Shown here: positions 1 through 11,774 of the stretch, one piece after another
Position numbering within the stretch: position 1 is the first letter of the stretch
Layout of the letters: each line of letters opens with the position of its first letter
Source: Dryococelus australis
Taxonomy: Eukaryota > Arthropoda > Insecta > Phasmatodea > Phasmatidae
DNA: 64,000 nucleotides
Direction: 5' to 3'
Assembly (NCBI GenBank): GCA_029891345.1
Contig: CM057009.1
Span: 89,327,416 to 89,391,415 of the forward strand
Program-made: the position numbers and the translations under genes
Notes under the pieces: generated by a model
The model's database searches: none
Told to the model about the DNA's origin: nothing
What the model saw: the letters and a program-made list of their open reading frames with translations, nothing else

Positions 1-2630
1 TGTAATCGTTCTTCAATAACGGCAGTGATATGCCGTAGGCTTCAGGTGATATTGAAGCTGAAAGTTTTTTACTCGGAAATAGTGTTGGCGACGACACTAA
101 GTCTCCCTTGCCACTTTGTAATTTTGCCCAAACTTTCAGATTTCCTGCTAAGCCGTATGAAACGACAACGATCCGAGTGCTTCCTCTCCTACACTCTAAA
201 AAAATGTTGTCATTTTTACTGAGAAATTCTTTGTAATTTTACAAATGCTTGTATTAGTACAAAGATTTTTCTTGTACAACTACTTGTTTGTAAAACTACA
301 AGGTACGTGTTCGTAATAGACCTTAGGAAATGTTTGTACTATACTGAGCCGCATCCACGAACTTCAGTATAATCGCGGACACTCAACAACGTAAAACCAT
401 ATCAAGCTGTTTGAACAAAAACTATGGGTGCCAAAAGAAATGTATTGCAAGTTTGAATTAAGTAAAACACTGAAAACCACTCAAATAATCGTAATAAAAC
501 GACGTGTTCAATGAAACGTGACCGTGTTATCATAAATGCTAATGTTTCCTAGCTAAACATAACTCTTATATCGACTCTTAATACCCCGTTGTTAAGATAC
601 GTCTGTACCTTTATTTACATCTAAATATCGTAAGACAAGTTGGTCTTGTGGATAAAGGTGCGGGCTAGTAAAACTCGGGGTGTGTTTTCTAATCCCTGCG
701 CTGGCGAGGTGTAATTATTTTTAAAATTATATGTTGAATATTTTTGTTTAATTCTATGTTACTAATTCATTACATTTGTTTTTTAGAGGAAAAAAAAGTA
801 ATTTTATTTACACTTCTCAAAAATGTCAGTTTTATAACACGGCTACCATTTGTAATATGATAAAGAGTTGCTTTGCAGATTTTACAAAAGATTTTCTTGA
901 CAACTAGGTTTCCTAGGATTTTCCTTGTAAAAGTACAAACAATTATTTTAGTGATAGCGAGAACCCCATGATAGTGTGACCTGCCAACACTACATTGAAT
1001 AAGGAATTCAATGAAAAATTACTTTGGACACGGGCCATTCCAGAGCTATGTGGCCAAGGAAAACACAGGGACCGATATTAGAAACATACACGAATACAAG
1101 CTAAGTACAGTAGTTGTCAACGGATATTTTAAACGTAAACTTTATTTCACAAAGTATTCAATCGCGCGTTCTACAAAAATAAACGGTTCCAAACAAGACG
1201 AGAAACAGACGAACGAGCCACAAAGTGAAGAAAGTAAGTAAAAATACACGCAGTAAACTCTACAAGACCCAGCAAAGGCATCGCAGACGAGCACTGAGGC
1301 GAATACAAATGTGTAAGCTCAAACACTTGTGGCACAACGAGGATAGCCTTAGCGAACCATTAGCGACTTTTCGGCAACTGGCTAGTGTTTCCTTCTTCAG
1401 GTAAACTGGTGAACTATAAAAGCTCAGGGTCTCCTACCACAGCACTACTTGAGGGCAAAATTAAGCAGGTGTCTGTTTATTGCCCCACCCCCCTCTAAAT
1501 ATGACTTATGAAGCTTTATTTCTTCATGCGATGCTCTTCCGATATTGACTACTAGAGTGGAAATTATTTTAACTTCTGAATTTAATAGTAGCATTGTCAA
1601 TTACTAACGCAGGCCTGCATATTTTGGCTGAAATCGGTTGGATGGTTCCTAACGCCGAAAAATTTAAAAACAAGCAAACGGCTGCCGAAAAATGTAAAGA
1701 CGTCTGGCGTCTTTACAAATTGCTTTTAAGTGTAACTAGTTTGGTGAAATGCGATGCATGGGGTAAAAAGTTTTACGGAGGACTCTTAGCATACGCATAT
1801 ACATACATAGACAGGAAGGCGATTTCATAAACCTATCTTTGCTTCGGAACTTAGACTATAAATCCAAACGAATTGAAAGAAACTATTCAATTCTTTATGG
1901 AAAAATTATAAGTGTAAGAATTTTGGCGACCTCTTAAAATAGTGAATGATTCTTTATATTAATTTATATTTGGAAAAACTTTCTCCAAATGATTGTGGTT
2001 CTGGCTATTGAAGACTTTTCAAGAGCAGAACTTTAAATGTCCTTATATTTGTGATTGGTCGGACAGGAAAACGTGATGAGTCCCTACGAGCAGCGTCAGG
2101 GGAGGTCTGTCGTTCTTATTTGTGCATTAAAATAATATCGGTCACTTCCTCGTCTTAAATAGTTGAGGCATCTGTGGTCATGGTTAGTACATAGGTGACT
2201 CGCATAGGAGGTCCGTATTCGATTACTTGTGGCGTAACACGCTGATTTTCGCATCATGAGTACGTAGTGGCGTCGCCGTTGGTTTCCTCCGAGTGTTCTC
2301 GTTTCTCTCCGCCATTGAATTCCATCGCCTCCCCGCGTCGTACTTTAGAGTCGCAAAGCGCCTCGAACACCCGTCGCAGGAGTCATCCTGCGCACTTGGG
2401 TGCAAACCTTGTTTGGCAAATTGTTGCCGACTTTCCGAAGGAAAAATAGGCTATAAAGATAACTTTCCTGTTTTATGGGTGTGTGTGTGTCTGTGTTCCC
2501 CATATATTTTTTGAACCCGATACCTGAATTTCACCAAAACTCGGTTCTCGCGCAGCGTATTGGCTTACTGCTTCCAGCCTGTTATAAGTTTGTAAGTTAG
2601 CCAACTATCGTCAGCTAACTGTTGGCAAGA
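1..2630. other. AT-rich anonymous sequence, no recognisable gene
   Basis: Only short open frames (at most 78 codons) occur here, and none has a motif I recognise. The longest, at 1011-1241 and 1594-1830 (+), have no initiator context, splice structure or homology that I can support. A slightly GC-richer patch at 2223-2450 has overlapping open frames on both strands, which is typical of chance ORFs in balanced sequence. I see no tRNA, terminal repeat or tandem array. Unidentified older repeats are possible but cannot be assigned by eye. Confidence 0.6.
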
Positions 2631-2828
2631 CACTTGTAGCCCAGCTGTTAACCACTTGAAGCCCAGCTGTTAACCACTTGTAGCCCAGCTGTTAACCACT
2701 TGTATCCCAGCTGTTAGCCACTTGTAGCCCAGCTGTTAACCACTTGTAGCCCAGCTGTTAACCACTTGTATCCCAGCTGTTAGCCACTTGTAGCCCAGCT
2801 GTTAACCACTTGTAGCCCAGCTATTTGC
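2631..2828. repeat. 22-bp minisatellite, nine contiguous units
   Basis: Nine direct units of a 22-bp motif beginning CACTTGTAGCCCAGCTGTTA run head to tail with very few changes. Degenerate trailing copies continue to about 2873, where CACTTGTGGCCCA recurs. Units 4 and 7 share the same two variants (TGTATCC and TTAGC) while the others read TGTAGCC and TTAAC. The array therefore has a partial three-unit (66-bp) higher-order period, which points to recent unequal exchange or slippage of a three-unit block. There are no coding implications. Confidence 0.95.
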
Positions 2829-2873
2829 TTTGCCACTTTCAACCCAACTACGGCCACTTGTGGCCCAAAAGCA

Positions 2874-3600
2874 TCACAGAAGAAAAATATATTATGGCAA
2901 CCACAGAAATTTTTGTTAGTATTCACCTTGCCAAATAAATTAGTGGTAAACAGTAAATTATTTAATTGTCACCATTAAACTTTTGGGGCCATAAATAAAT
3001 AAATTTTTAGTACCTACAAAATAATTTGGCAGGGCGACCTTTCTACAAATTTTTTCTCTGTGGAAACTTGCCATGCATTTTCCAAATAAAAATATAATTC
3101 TGTTTCCCCCAAATAAGAAATATTTAATTCCCATTTTCTTGTATGTTATCATGAGTATTATTTCACGATACGTAATTTACACGTAAATTACTTTGGAAAA
3201 ACATGGAAACGAACTCTGAACCCTTGAGTTAGTAGTCTAAAATGCTACCAACTACTCTACCATATACTCAAGCAGAAAACTCTTTCAGTAAATCTAAATA
3301 ATATTCACACATAACAGTTGCGTTATTAACTTTGCTACATTTACATTTTATTTTAGAATCATAAGTCAATACTGGGCGTTATGTTTTTGTTTAAAATACT
3401 AGTATTTTATTTTCTCGCTACCTTAAGGTGGTATTTAAAATGAAAAATAGATAGTTTTATTTTACAATTCATGCTTTGCGTGTTTTTAGTCTATAAACTA
3501 TTTTGTCACGTTACTAGTAACGTCACATGATAATTTTACTTCACATGGCAGGAAATATAAAATATGAAGTGAACTCACCTATGCCAGTTGCTATTTCACA
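2874..3600. other. AT-rich spacer, nothing identified
   Basis: Plain AT-rich sequence between two tandem arrays. A 64-codon open frame on the minus strand (2958-3152) has no recognisable motif and is probably chance. Confidence 0.5.
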
Positions 3601-3602
3601 AC

Positions 3603-3945
3603 AACGTATAGTTGGCATACCATAAATGGCCCATGACATTGTCACTATTATGTCCCCAGCAGTAACAGTTCCATGACATAAGCTTGCTGATAATGTTTCC
3701 TCAATAGTAAAAAATAGTTAGTATGCAATAAATGGAACCTAAGATAGCTGCTACCATGTCAATAGTAGGTATTATGCCATAAGTGGCCTATAAACTTGCT
3801 GCTAATATGTACCCAGCAGTAAGCAACAGTGAGCATGCCATAAATGGATCATATTTGCTAATATTTCTGCAGCAGTAGGTAACCGTTGGCATGCCATAAA
3901 TGGCCCATAAACTTGCTGCTAACATTTTCGCAGAAGTGTGTAATA
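3603..3945. repeat. Degenerate ~85-bp tandem repeat
   Basis: The phrase TGCCATAAATGGCCCATAAA, followed by CTTGCTGCTAA and then a GCAGTA-rich segment, recurs about four times (around 3617, 3718-3770, 3834 and 3892) at roughly 85-110 bp spacing, with substitutions and indels. The last unit runs directly into the SINE on its right, so the SINE appears to have inserted at or near the edge of the array. This is an old minisatellite with no coding content. Confidence 0.75.
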
Positions 3946-3947
3946 GT

Positions 3948-4213
3948 TAGTGAGCGAGTGAGTGAAGAGATTTTGCGGCTCGTCACATCGAGATCTCGGA
4001 GCCGATGAGGATGAAACGAGATAAGTATGGAGCTGTGCTGAAATGCCGTAATAGCGCGGGGGGTGGGGGGAGATCCCAGAAAACACCTGCAGACCAGCGG
4101 CATCGTCCGGTACGCTCCCCACATGCAAAAATCTAGGCGCGACCCCTCCAGGAATCGAACCTGGTTCGCCATGGCAGGAGTCGAGTAGTCTGACCATTCC
4201 ATCACTGCGGCCC
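3948..4213 (-). mobile_element. tRNA-derived SINE, copy 1 (family S)
   Basis: Read on the minus strand from 4213, the element starts with a tRNA-like head: an A-box-like TGGAATGGTCAGA and, about 35 bp on, a good pol III B box, GGTTCGATTCC. A non-tRNA body follows with landmarks GGTGTTTTCTGGGATCTCCC and TCATCCTCATCGGCTC. The same head-plus-body order is seen at 9.08-9.30 kb (+) and 16.50-16.76 kb (-), which defines the family. The 3' end lies near 3948. A clean target-site duplication was not found. Open frames drawn across it are not genes. Confidence 0.88.
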
Positions 4214-4689
4214 ATATTACAGTTAAAACTTTTTTTATCGTCTGCTTGTGAGGCTTCTGTAGAATTCTAACAATCATCGCGAGAGCATTGGCCCACATTG
4301 CGATAGTTCAAAGAGAACGTAAAGTCACTTTTATCGATATAACCTGATAGTTAACCATACAAGAAATGCTGACAGTTAATAATGCGAACGTTTGACTCTA
4401 CTGCCAACAGTTGGCCAACTATTAACTGTTTGTTTTTTGCTACTTGGGTTATTTTATATTACAGTCACTAAGTGTGACTACACAGAGACTTTTTGTCCGC
4501 CATTTTATAGGATAAAGCGACTTTTATGTCATATCTCGGGAAACAGCCAACTATTTCCCACCAAATGTATTAAATTGATTTTTTTCTATGGAAGGTCATA
4601 TAAATTGTTATGTTTCGTAGATAATATACAAAACACGAAGTACTCAATATAACTCATTAGCCTATTTTCATCTACGTCGACTTTTGTAT
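4214..4689. other. Spacer, nothing identified
   Basis: AT-rich sequence between the SINE and the hairpin element. The 86-codon open frame at 4392-4652 (+) is hydrophobic but has no motif I recognise and no splice context, and is most likely chance. The phrase CAACAGTTGGCCAACTATTA near 4405 is a short palindrome and resembles the TAGTTGGC phrases in the repeat array to the left. Confidence 0.4.
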
Positions 4690-4880
4690 GGGGTTAAATT
4701 ATACAAAGTAATCCCTAGACCTAGACTTCGAGTAAAGGAACATGTGAAATAAAATATTTATATTTTTATTATTAGAACAAGTTACTACTTGTTCTGAACA
4801 TGATAAAAATAAAAATATTTTATTTCGCATGTTCCTTTATCGCAGTCGAAGTCTAGGGATTACTTTCTATAATTTACCTA
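4690..4880. mobile_element. Hairpin MITE (long near-perfect inverted repeat)
   Basis: The left arm (about 4690-4772) and right arm (about 4800-4880) are reverse complements along most of their length. GTAATCCCTAGAC at 4708 pairs with GTCTAGGGATTAC ending at 4863. AAAGGAACATG pairs with CATGTTCCTTT, and an inner TATTTTTATT tract pairs with its complement. Only about 30 bp lie between the arms, including the small palindrome AACAAG...CTTGTT. A transcript would fold into a single ~80-bp stem. With no ORF and this symmetry, the best reading is a foldback-like MITE; a small-RNA precursor is possible but unsupported. Confidence 0.85.
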
Positions 4881-7800
4881 CGTGCGACCAAATTAGGAAA
4901 TGACTTGTTGCGCACCGCTCCTCAGGCATGCTGAATTGTGCATGAAGTCTGCCACCTTCGCAGCGTGGCCGCGCAGAAAGATAACTGCGAATGGCACTAA
5001 GTGTTCTGCAATAACTGCGTAGGTTGGTTATGCCCACTGTATTAGTCACCAACTGTGTATCACAGAAATGAACGAATGTAGGCAAACTGTAAACGTTTGT
5101 TACAACGTTACAAATAGGCCACCATCCAAAAATGTCATGAAAAAAATTGTAACAAACTTGTTTTAAATGATAACACGATAGTCACGGCGAAACGTTGATA
5201 GTATAAATTCCTTTTCCATCACATTATACGTTTTATTAGAATGTTAATCTACCGATTTTTTCGTTTGTACTGTCCACATTAATCCCCCCACGGTCGGCCT
5301 TTTCCGTTTAGAAAGTAAAATGTTGCAGAGAACTTCACAGAATGAAATTTGACAACTACCATTACTTTCTTACGCAAGTACTATGCAGATAAGTACATAA
5401 TGCCTTTTACAAGATAAACCTTTCTTTCGTCATGAATTTTCTTTAACAGTTGCATTTGTGCCTTTATTGTTTTTATCTTATATTATTCCATTCCATTGTT
5501 ATGAAAACTCGCAAAAATCCACCTAATTTGAGTATTTATCTAAGATGTCTGTAAAATACATCACACACTTAAAAAATAACAGAAGTTCATTTCTACCAAG
5601 GTATCAAATTAGATGTAAATCTTAAATGTAATTTAGTGAAACAACTTAATTGAATTCATAAATCAGCTTCGCTGCTTTAATAATATACATCGTCATTCAC
5701 AGACTAAAACCATTTCCGTTTTGTGTTTCATACTACTCAGTTAAATAGTTATCCTTATCTTGTTGGTAGACACAAACCGTCAAAAACTTCCTTCGTTTCA
5801 CTGATAATTAAAGAAATAAACTCAACTCTTATTGAACTCTTCGTATTATCACCCAGTTCCCTTGGATGTCGGACATAACAGCACATCTTGCAATCCAGCT
5901 AGAAACACGTTCAACAACAAACCTCCCAGTTTGCCTGCATATAAGGTATTGGATGGCCACCCTTAACTGTAGAGCCGTTTTCAAACAAACACAACAGATT
6001 TAAGTGCTACAACAAGGTTGCCTTCCTTGTACATTTGGGCGTGTTGGTTAAGGATCAGTTCCGTAAATTTAGAAAATACTCGGCGCTAAAACATTTACTG
6101 CAATGAGAGTAGCAACTCCTCTTATGTATTTGAATGCTGTTGTTTACAATTAACTTTTAACTCGTTGATGATCTTCGTTACTGATATCTTAGTTATAACT
6201 TTAGCCCAGAAGTTGTACATATCTTTTTATACCTGATTTTTCATATGGAACCACCCCTCAACCGCTGTAGCAGACTTAGGAAAACAAGGCGTATATCTGT
6301 CGGTAGAGGAAGCACCTTCAAGGATATTACGGTTCTAAGTAACTACATAAAAGGAAAAAATACGTTTTTTTTCTGGCACTTCTTCACATAAATATCAATC
6401 TCAAAATTAAATCTACGGGGCAGCAAGGCAAATGGTGGTTATATATATATATCAATTACATATAATTTTATATATTACATTGAAGTGGGCACATACAAAT
6501 GATATAAGAAAAATTTGCAATGGTATTTTATTTGGAAAAATCTTTTCCTCAATTTGCTTTGCTAGTTCAACAATACACAAAAAGTTATGGTCAAAATACC
6601 ATACATACTCTTAAATGTAATAAATAAACCAAATTAGGCACGTGTTTTTTTATGAGCTTCGTAACTCTAAAAGTACGAAAAAAAATACACCAATATCATA
6701 ATCTTTGCTATAGTTAAAATATTTAGAATATGCTCTAGCTAAAAAAAAGATTATCTTTAAATTATTAATATTAAAATTAATTACTTTTAATTTACCCACG
6801 AATACTTTCTAACTTTCATTCTAAACAGATTTATAAAAAATGGCATTAACTAAAGACACCTGGATAAGAAGATAGTAGGCTCCAAAAATAACAATTTAAA
6901 TTACAAATATGTAAAAGAATTATGTACTATATTATAAAAATTAACCAAATTATTTTAAAAACTATTCTAAAAGTCAATAGCAAAAATTATTTGAAAACAT
7001 TTAATAAATCCATAATACAAATGTTGACTAGATTGGATCCAAGAGAAAGGATCTCTGTCAATAAAGGTATTGTATAAGGCAATGCGTTACACATTATTAA
7101 ATTATTTAATGGATATTGTCGTATGGGGCAAAGAAATATTATTCTTTCGGCAACGGTAGATTTAATTCATTTATCGAACCACCTGATACACTCAAAAATT
7201 TAGAACGTTAGAAAAAAATTTCCTGGGCCAAGAATCATCGTTCAAGTAACAACATTGTGCTTCCACTCACACAGTGATTCCGAAATGCAGGCAGGCAATT
7301 CCCCTCGGGAACGAGATTGGGTACCTCGGCACTATAAAAACGCCGTTTTGCAAACCCTCTTTTTTGTGCGTAAGGCGAGACGCCAGGTCGTCCTGACACA
7401 CCGAGAACTCTCGAAACCAGATTCCAGTAGGCTCTTAAACGTCAATTTCATCTGCTAGGGAAGTTCACAGAGGTGGCGGCGAATTTGCAAAGCAGCCTAC
7501 AACCCAGCACTTCCTTACAAAATTAAAATTCTTCCATATTTACGATCTCACACAGTTGACAACGATATTATTTAGTTTACAAACAGCCCGGAATTTTCAC
7601 ATTTAATGTATACTAACAGTTTCACTACCCACTGAAGAAAACTTTACGGCGGCTACAGTATGTGTCGTGTGTACTCGCCCTGGCAGACTATTTTGTAATG
7701 AAAAATACATTTTTAAGTTGTAAGCACTGAATTTTTGTGGCCACTAAAATTTTATTCTGTGGTTACTACAAACCTGTTGCGTTTATCCCAAAATAATTTG

Positions 7801-9082
7801 ACTGATTGAATAACGACAAAATATTTTGTGGTCGCCAAAAAGTATTTTTTTTTTTTCAGTGCAGAAAGTGCTAGCTCAAAAAACTGTTTATAAAACAATT
7901 GTGATTACGTCTAGAATTACACGCTAGGATTTTTCAGAGGATAGCACATTCGTTTAGAAATCTGTGGCAGCAGCATTAAGCCCGCTATTCTTAAAAGAAA
8001 CTGATGGTACATATGTCCATATTCAATATCTGGAAACATTATTCACTTGCTTAGATTTTTTTTATAAATCCCTTGCCCTTATAGTGATGAACTGTGTATA
8101 AAATATTTTTAATACTAACCGATGCTTGAGAGCATATCTTGTTACAAGTAAAATATCATCTTCAGATTCTGTTGTGTGAAAGTGCATTTCTAGAATAAAT
8201 GCGAATTCCAATATAAAAAATGTATCTGATAACATAACTCTTATATTATTGTTTTGTTGTTCCAATTGTTTCCTCTACTCTGCATAATGATCCAATGACA
8301 CTTCTTCTTGATATATTACACACCAATGTCATGACAAATGTCGTTCTTGCAAGATAAGTTGTGGTATATCCTACTCAGTCAACAAACACCATTCGGTGTG
8401 TTTAGAATCTCTTGCAACACAGCAAAAAAGCGTTCAAGAAGAACTTACAACTAAGAGAAGGTGTCTCGTGAATACGACTTGCCATGTGGTCTTGCAATTA
8501 ATTTGCATTTGCCTTACGTGTAGCATAATTTGTTTCCACGTGTGGGTTATTATTCAAAACACTACCTATAATCAGTTTTGGTTATAAGCCATTATTCTAG
8601 TAATTTTTCGAAACACTTGGTATATTTCATTAATATAGTATGTTAACACAGATTTGTTAGTTTTCCAAGTCAGCTTGTTATTGTCGAAGGTTTGCACCCA
8701 TGACGTAATTTACGATACAACAGACACCAAGAGTAGAAATGTTGCTTCAAATGTAGAAGTCGTGCTTCTTAAATAGGCAAACAGGCCAGCAAACGGCAAT
8801 TTTAACATTAACACAAGGGGCATTAAATAAACTCTTTTGAGTTTTAAGTACGACTTACTACTAATGACTAAAATATTTTCTTGTAAATATTCACACTGAA
8901 TAATCGTTCCGATTTTTCGGTGTCAATGAGGAAATACTATACGTCATCAAATAATATAATGATAAAAATCTAACTGATGACACCTATATACAAAAGGAAG
9001 TTGTTTACTTACTTGGTTTGAGTATCGGCAAAGCCTACCGTTTGCAAGCATCGAGGAAATGATTTCACGTCTACTAATATCA
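4881..9082. other. 4.2 kb AT-rich sequence without recognisable genes
   Basis: Open frames here are 60-72 codons, scattered and unrelated. The minus-strand frame at 8062-8265 has an acidic stretch (ESEDD) in a hydrophobic protein but no family signature I can name. Two slightly GC-richer patches, 4870-5060 and 7260-7460, have overlapping open frames on one strand but no motif. The homopolymer T run at about 7845-7857 is unremarkable. I see no terminal inverted repeats or tRNA structure. Confidence 0.5.
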
Positions 9083-9083
9083 C

Positions 9084-9300
9084 AGGGCCCAAGATGGTGT
9101 AGCTGTCAGACCAATCACATTCCGAGACGGCTAGCCAAATTCAATTCCCATCGGGAAAAAACATTGCGAAGCAGTGACGGACCCTGCAATTGGCCGATAG
9201 GTGTTTTCGGGGTGCTGCTGTTTCCCCCACCTATTACATTCTTTCCATGCTTCATCTCCTTTCCACTTCATTCTCATCGGCGTCAAAAATATTTCCTTGT
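9084..9300 (+). mobile_element. tRNA-derived SINE, copy 2 (family S)
   Basis: On the plus strand, a GGGCCC start is followed by the A-box-like GGTGTAGCTGTCAGA and a weakened B box, AAATTCAATTCCC. The shared family body then appears (AGGTGTTTTCGGGG, CCCCCACC, CTCATCGGCG). It is in the opposite orientation to the copies at 3.95-4.21 and 16.50-16.76 kb. B-box decay suggests it is an older copy. Its 3' end abuts the AT-rich virus-like segment within a few bases, so it may mark that segment's boundary. Confidence 0.8.
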
Positions 9301-9302
9301 CA

Positions 9303-9626
9303 TCAAGCCATCATCATATTCAGATTTCTTAGTTTTATTTTTATTTTAAAAGTTAAAATATCACCTATGTTAAAATCAAAAGGCTTACTGTCATCTATTT
9401 TTTGAGGTCCCTTAATAAAAGTCACAGTATTATCAGGTAAATTGGGATTAAAACTAATTATTTTAAAAAGATTACAATCCATCAAAAAAGTAATGAAAAT
9501 TTTATTATTACCCGAGTGAAAATTATTATAACTTTTATTCCACTTTGCAGGCAAATAAAATATAAGTGATTTTTCTTCTTTACATTTTTCAAATTTCAAT
9601 TTAACAATTGTGTCACAATAATTCAA
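9303..9626 (-). CDS. Unknown protein of the virus-like element, 107 codons open
   Basis: An uninterrupted 107-codon frame, Lys/Asn-rich with alternating hydrophobic residues, ending close to the SINE. The final third (IDDSKPFDFNIGDILTFKIK) looks like a beta-rich segment. I do not recognise the family. Codon use is AT-rich like the neighbouring frames of the virus-like segment. It lies downstream of, and on the same strand as, the YALK-repeat ORF (9.80-10.09 kb), so the two may be halves of one longer fibre-like or tail-like gene split by frameshifts. That last point is inference. Confidence 0.4.
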   Translation of the reverse strand: MNYCDTIVKLKFEKCKEEKSLIFYLPAKWNKSYNNFHSGNNKIFITFLMDCNLFKIISFNPNLPDNTVTFIKGPQKIDDSKPFDFNIGDILTFKIKIKLRNLNMMMA

Positions 9627-9796
9627 AACTGATTGGTTTAAATTTTGTAATTTAACACCTATTCCTTTTATATAATTCTCGAATCTACTTCTCTTTTTAG
9701 TGCCTGCTTTACATTATTTATTCGTTTTATATAATCAAAAACAGTATATATGAATTGTAATGTATATCTTCTTTTGAAGAATAATGAACTATCTGT

Positions 9797-10090
9797 TTAT
9801 AAAAAAAATATTTTATTGAGTGCATGTTTATCATCTCTTGTATTATCTATATAAACAATTCTATGTCCTAAAAAAGAAACATAACTTTTTGTATAATAAA
9901 ACCAAGCGCTTAGTTTACTTTGTAAATCACAAACACCCGAATTGCATTGGGAGTCTATGTATGTTTTTAAAGCATAATCAGAAGCAATAGTTTTGTATTT
10001 TAAATCGACATCTTTTTTTAAAGCATAGTCACTAGTGTCAAAAATGTTATTTAAAGACACTATTGATGTTTTTCCAAATATATCCGTCAT
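9797..10090 (-). CDS. YALK-repeat protein of the virus-like element, 97 codons open
   Basis: The frame opens with MTDIFGKTSIVSLNNIF and then carries two imperfect copies of a short repeat, DYALKKDVDLKYKTIA and DYALKTYIDSQ, about 18 residues apart. Short heptad-like or shaft-like repeats of this type often occur in fibrous trimeric proteins. The frame starts with ATG at the head of the minus-strand gene block, in an AT-rich context. No catalytic motif is visible. I read it as the N-terminal part of a structural or fibre-like protein, with moderate doubt; no family name can be supported from sequence alone. Confidence 0.45.
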   Translation of the reverse strand: MTDIFGKTSIVSLNNIFDTSDYALKKDVDLKYKTIASDYALKTYIDSQCNSGVCDLQSKLSAWFYYTKSYVSFLGHRIVYIDNTRDDKHALNKIFFL

Positions 10091-10494
10091 TTAATAGCAT
10101 AGAAATTATATTGTTAAACTTAAAACCTTTAGGAAAAAGATGTAATACAATTAAACATAGACGTACACGAATAACTGTAGTAAAATTCTGAATTAGATCA
10201 TCATTGTAATAAAAGTTTCTATTTTTGAAATAATTAATTAAATTACTAGGAATATTACCTCCAAGTGAATCAAAATAGTAAACAACATTAATTTATTTAA
10301 ATATAGGAAACCAAATGAGTTCCTGAATTTGCTAAAATATCAAAATTTTCTACAGCACATTCATTTTTGTGCATACTTTTTGGTAGTTCGACAATCATTT
10401 AAACGTTTCTGAAATGCTTAATATTGAATAGTTTTATTTATTTTTCAATATCGATATTAGATAATGGAGCAAAATTTTGTATGGTCTACCTCTT

Positions 10495-10700
10495 TTTAAT
10501 CCGCTTGCAGTTCTGTTTTCCATTGCTAAATTATGTCTTTTTTGTTCTTCTAATTCTTTTATATATTTTTTTAGTTTGTTCAACAGAATTTTAAATTGCA
10601 GTGGTCCCACCAGATAAAACCACCAGCTAAACCACCAAGTGAACCTAAAGCAGCAAATACGAGGGGAATAATCCCTACATGGTGTAAACCAATTCCTGTT
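10495..10700 (-). pseudogene. Small core-like protein remnant of the virus-like element
   Basis: Read from about 10690 on the minus strand, one frame gives a hydrophobic, Gly/Ala-rich stretch (GIIPLVFAALGSLGGLAG). A frame change near 10620 is followed by a charged coiled segment (LEEQKRHNLAMEN) at about 10505-10560. The order, a hydrophobic Ala/Gly segment followed by a basic segment with a KRHN..ME motif, resembles small capsid/core-associated proteins of endogenous dsDNA elements in invertebrates. The frameshift and flanking stops show it is dead. Assignment rests on composition and order, not alignment. Confidence 0.45.
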
Positions 10701-10984
10701 TTCTCTTTAAGCATCTTTTTGAGTATTGGTTACGACAAAGCTAGTAAGAAACCTTTGCATTTTTTTTAATTTTTTCTTTTTTCTTTTAAGTTGATCTTTT
10801 GTTAAAATTGATCTATACCCAAATCTCTTAATTGATCAATGGGTATATCTAAAGTTATATATTTTATCTTCTTTTCTAAGTAAAAAAAAATATTTATTCA
10901 ATAAAACACTTTAATTCCCCAACCTAAATAATTTCTTTTGTAAACATTGTTGAGGCAACAGCAGCAGAAGCAATTTTTTCTCCA

Positions 10985-11220
10985 ATTGGAGTATTTTTAT
11001 CTAACATCATTTCTTTATCTTCTTTTTGTAAAATTCAATCAGCATAAGCCTACATTCTAAATTTTAATGATTTCTGTAAGCAACATCGTGATATTTGCAT
11101 GCTTCATCTTATTTATTTATTCCTGTATCTCCTCTTCCTAATATTTCATTTAATTTTGTAAATGGCCTACAATAATTATAAGCAGACAAATGCAGTTCAG
11201 GCAAATTTGAATTGTTTATT
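10985..11220 (-). pseudogene. Phospholipase A2-like domain remnant (capsid-type PLA2)
   Basis: The minus-strand translation from about 11220 gives LSAYNYCRPFTKLN, then LGRGDTGIN, a stop, DEACKYHDVAY and a second stop. The order matches the capsid-associated phospholipase A2 domain: a Ca2+-binding loop (normally Y..CGPG, here degraded to YCRPFT), a Gly/Arg-Gly-Asp segment, then the catalytic His-Asp helix (HD.AY, intact). Two in-frame stops (about 11107 and 11062) make it non-functional. Domains of this kind occur in parvovirus VP1 and in several invertebrate dsDNA-virus-like elements. With the capsid-like gene nearby, the latter fits better. Confidence 0.65.
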
Positions 11221-11770
11221 ACCTAAATTATAATACCTTTGCCATCATGTTCATAATTCCAAAATGTGTGTGGAATTACATTTAAAACTCTTATAAAATA
11301 TATAATTCCTATGGGATTATTAATAACCAATTCAGAAAATTTATTGTTTAACTTATTCATTATGCTTACTTTTTCATTGTAATAATTGTTATTTCTATCA
11401 TTTTCTTCGCTGCGAATAATTTACAATCTATCGATAAATTTTATAACATCACCCATCCAAATATGTTATTTCTGCGAATTATTGTATTTTTATACCATCA
11501 CCAGTTCTTGGAGAATTGATAGGACTTGTTCTCTCAGGTGTGTTTGATTCTGATTCTGATCCTTAATATGGTTTTATATATACTTCATAAATATTGTATG
11601 ATTATACTTCCTACTTACACTCGAAGCCATATTTTTTTTAGAATTATATTGTTGAAATGCAGAATTGGTTGTTTTAACAATTTCTGCATGATTTTCATAA
11701 TCATTAAGTGTATATTTACCCATAAGAGCTTCTGATAAATTTTTTGTTAACAAATTACAAAGTACTGGTG
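11221..11770 (-). other. AT-rich inter-gene part of the virus-like element
   Basis: Frames between the PLA2-like remnant and the 11.78-12.06 kb ORF are broken. The minus strand can be read in pieces (for example VINNPIGIIYFIRVLNVIP near 11300) but has no motif I recognise. It probably holds part of a decayed gene upstream of the PLA2-like domain. Confidence 0.35.
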
Positions 11771-11774
11771 TTAA

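Noticed and set aside
3948-4213. Possible tRNA gene at the right end of the segment
   Set aside because: Only the promoter-like boxes are kept; the rest matches the SINE family found twice more in the window.
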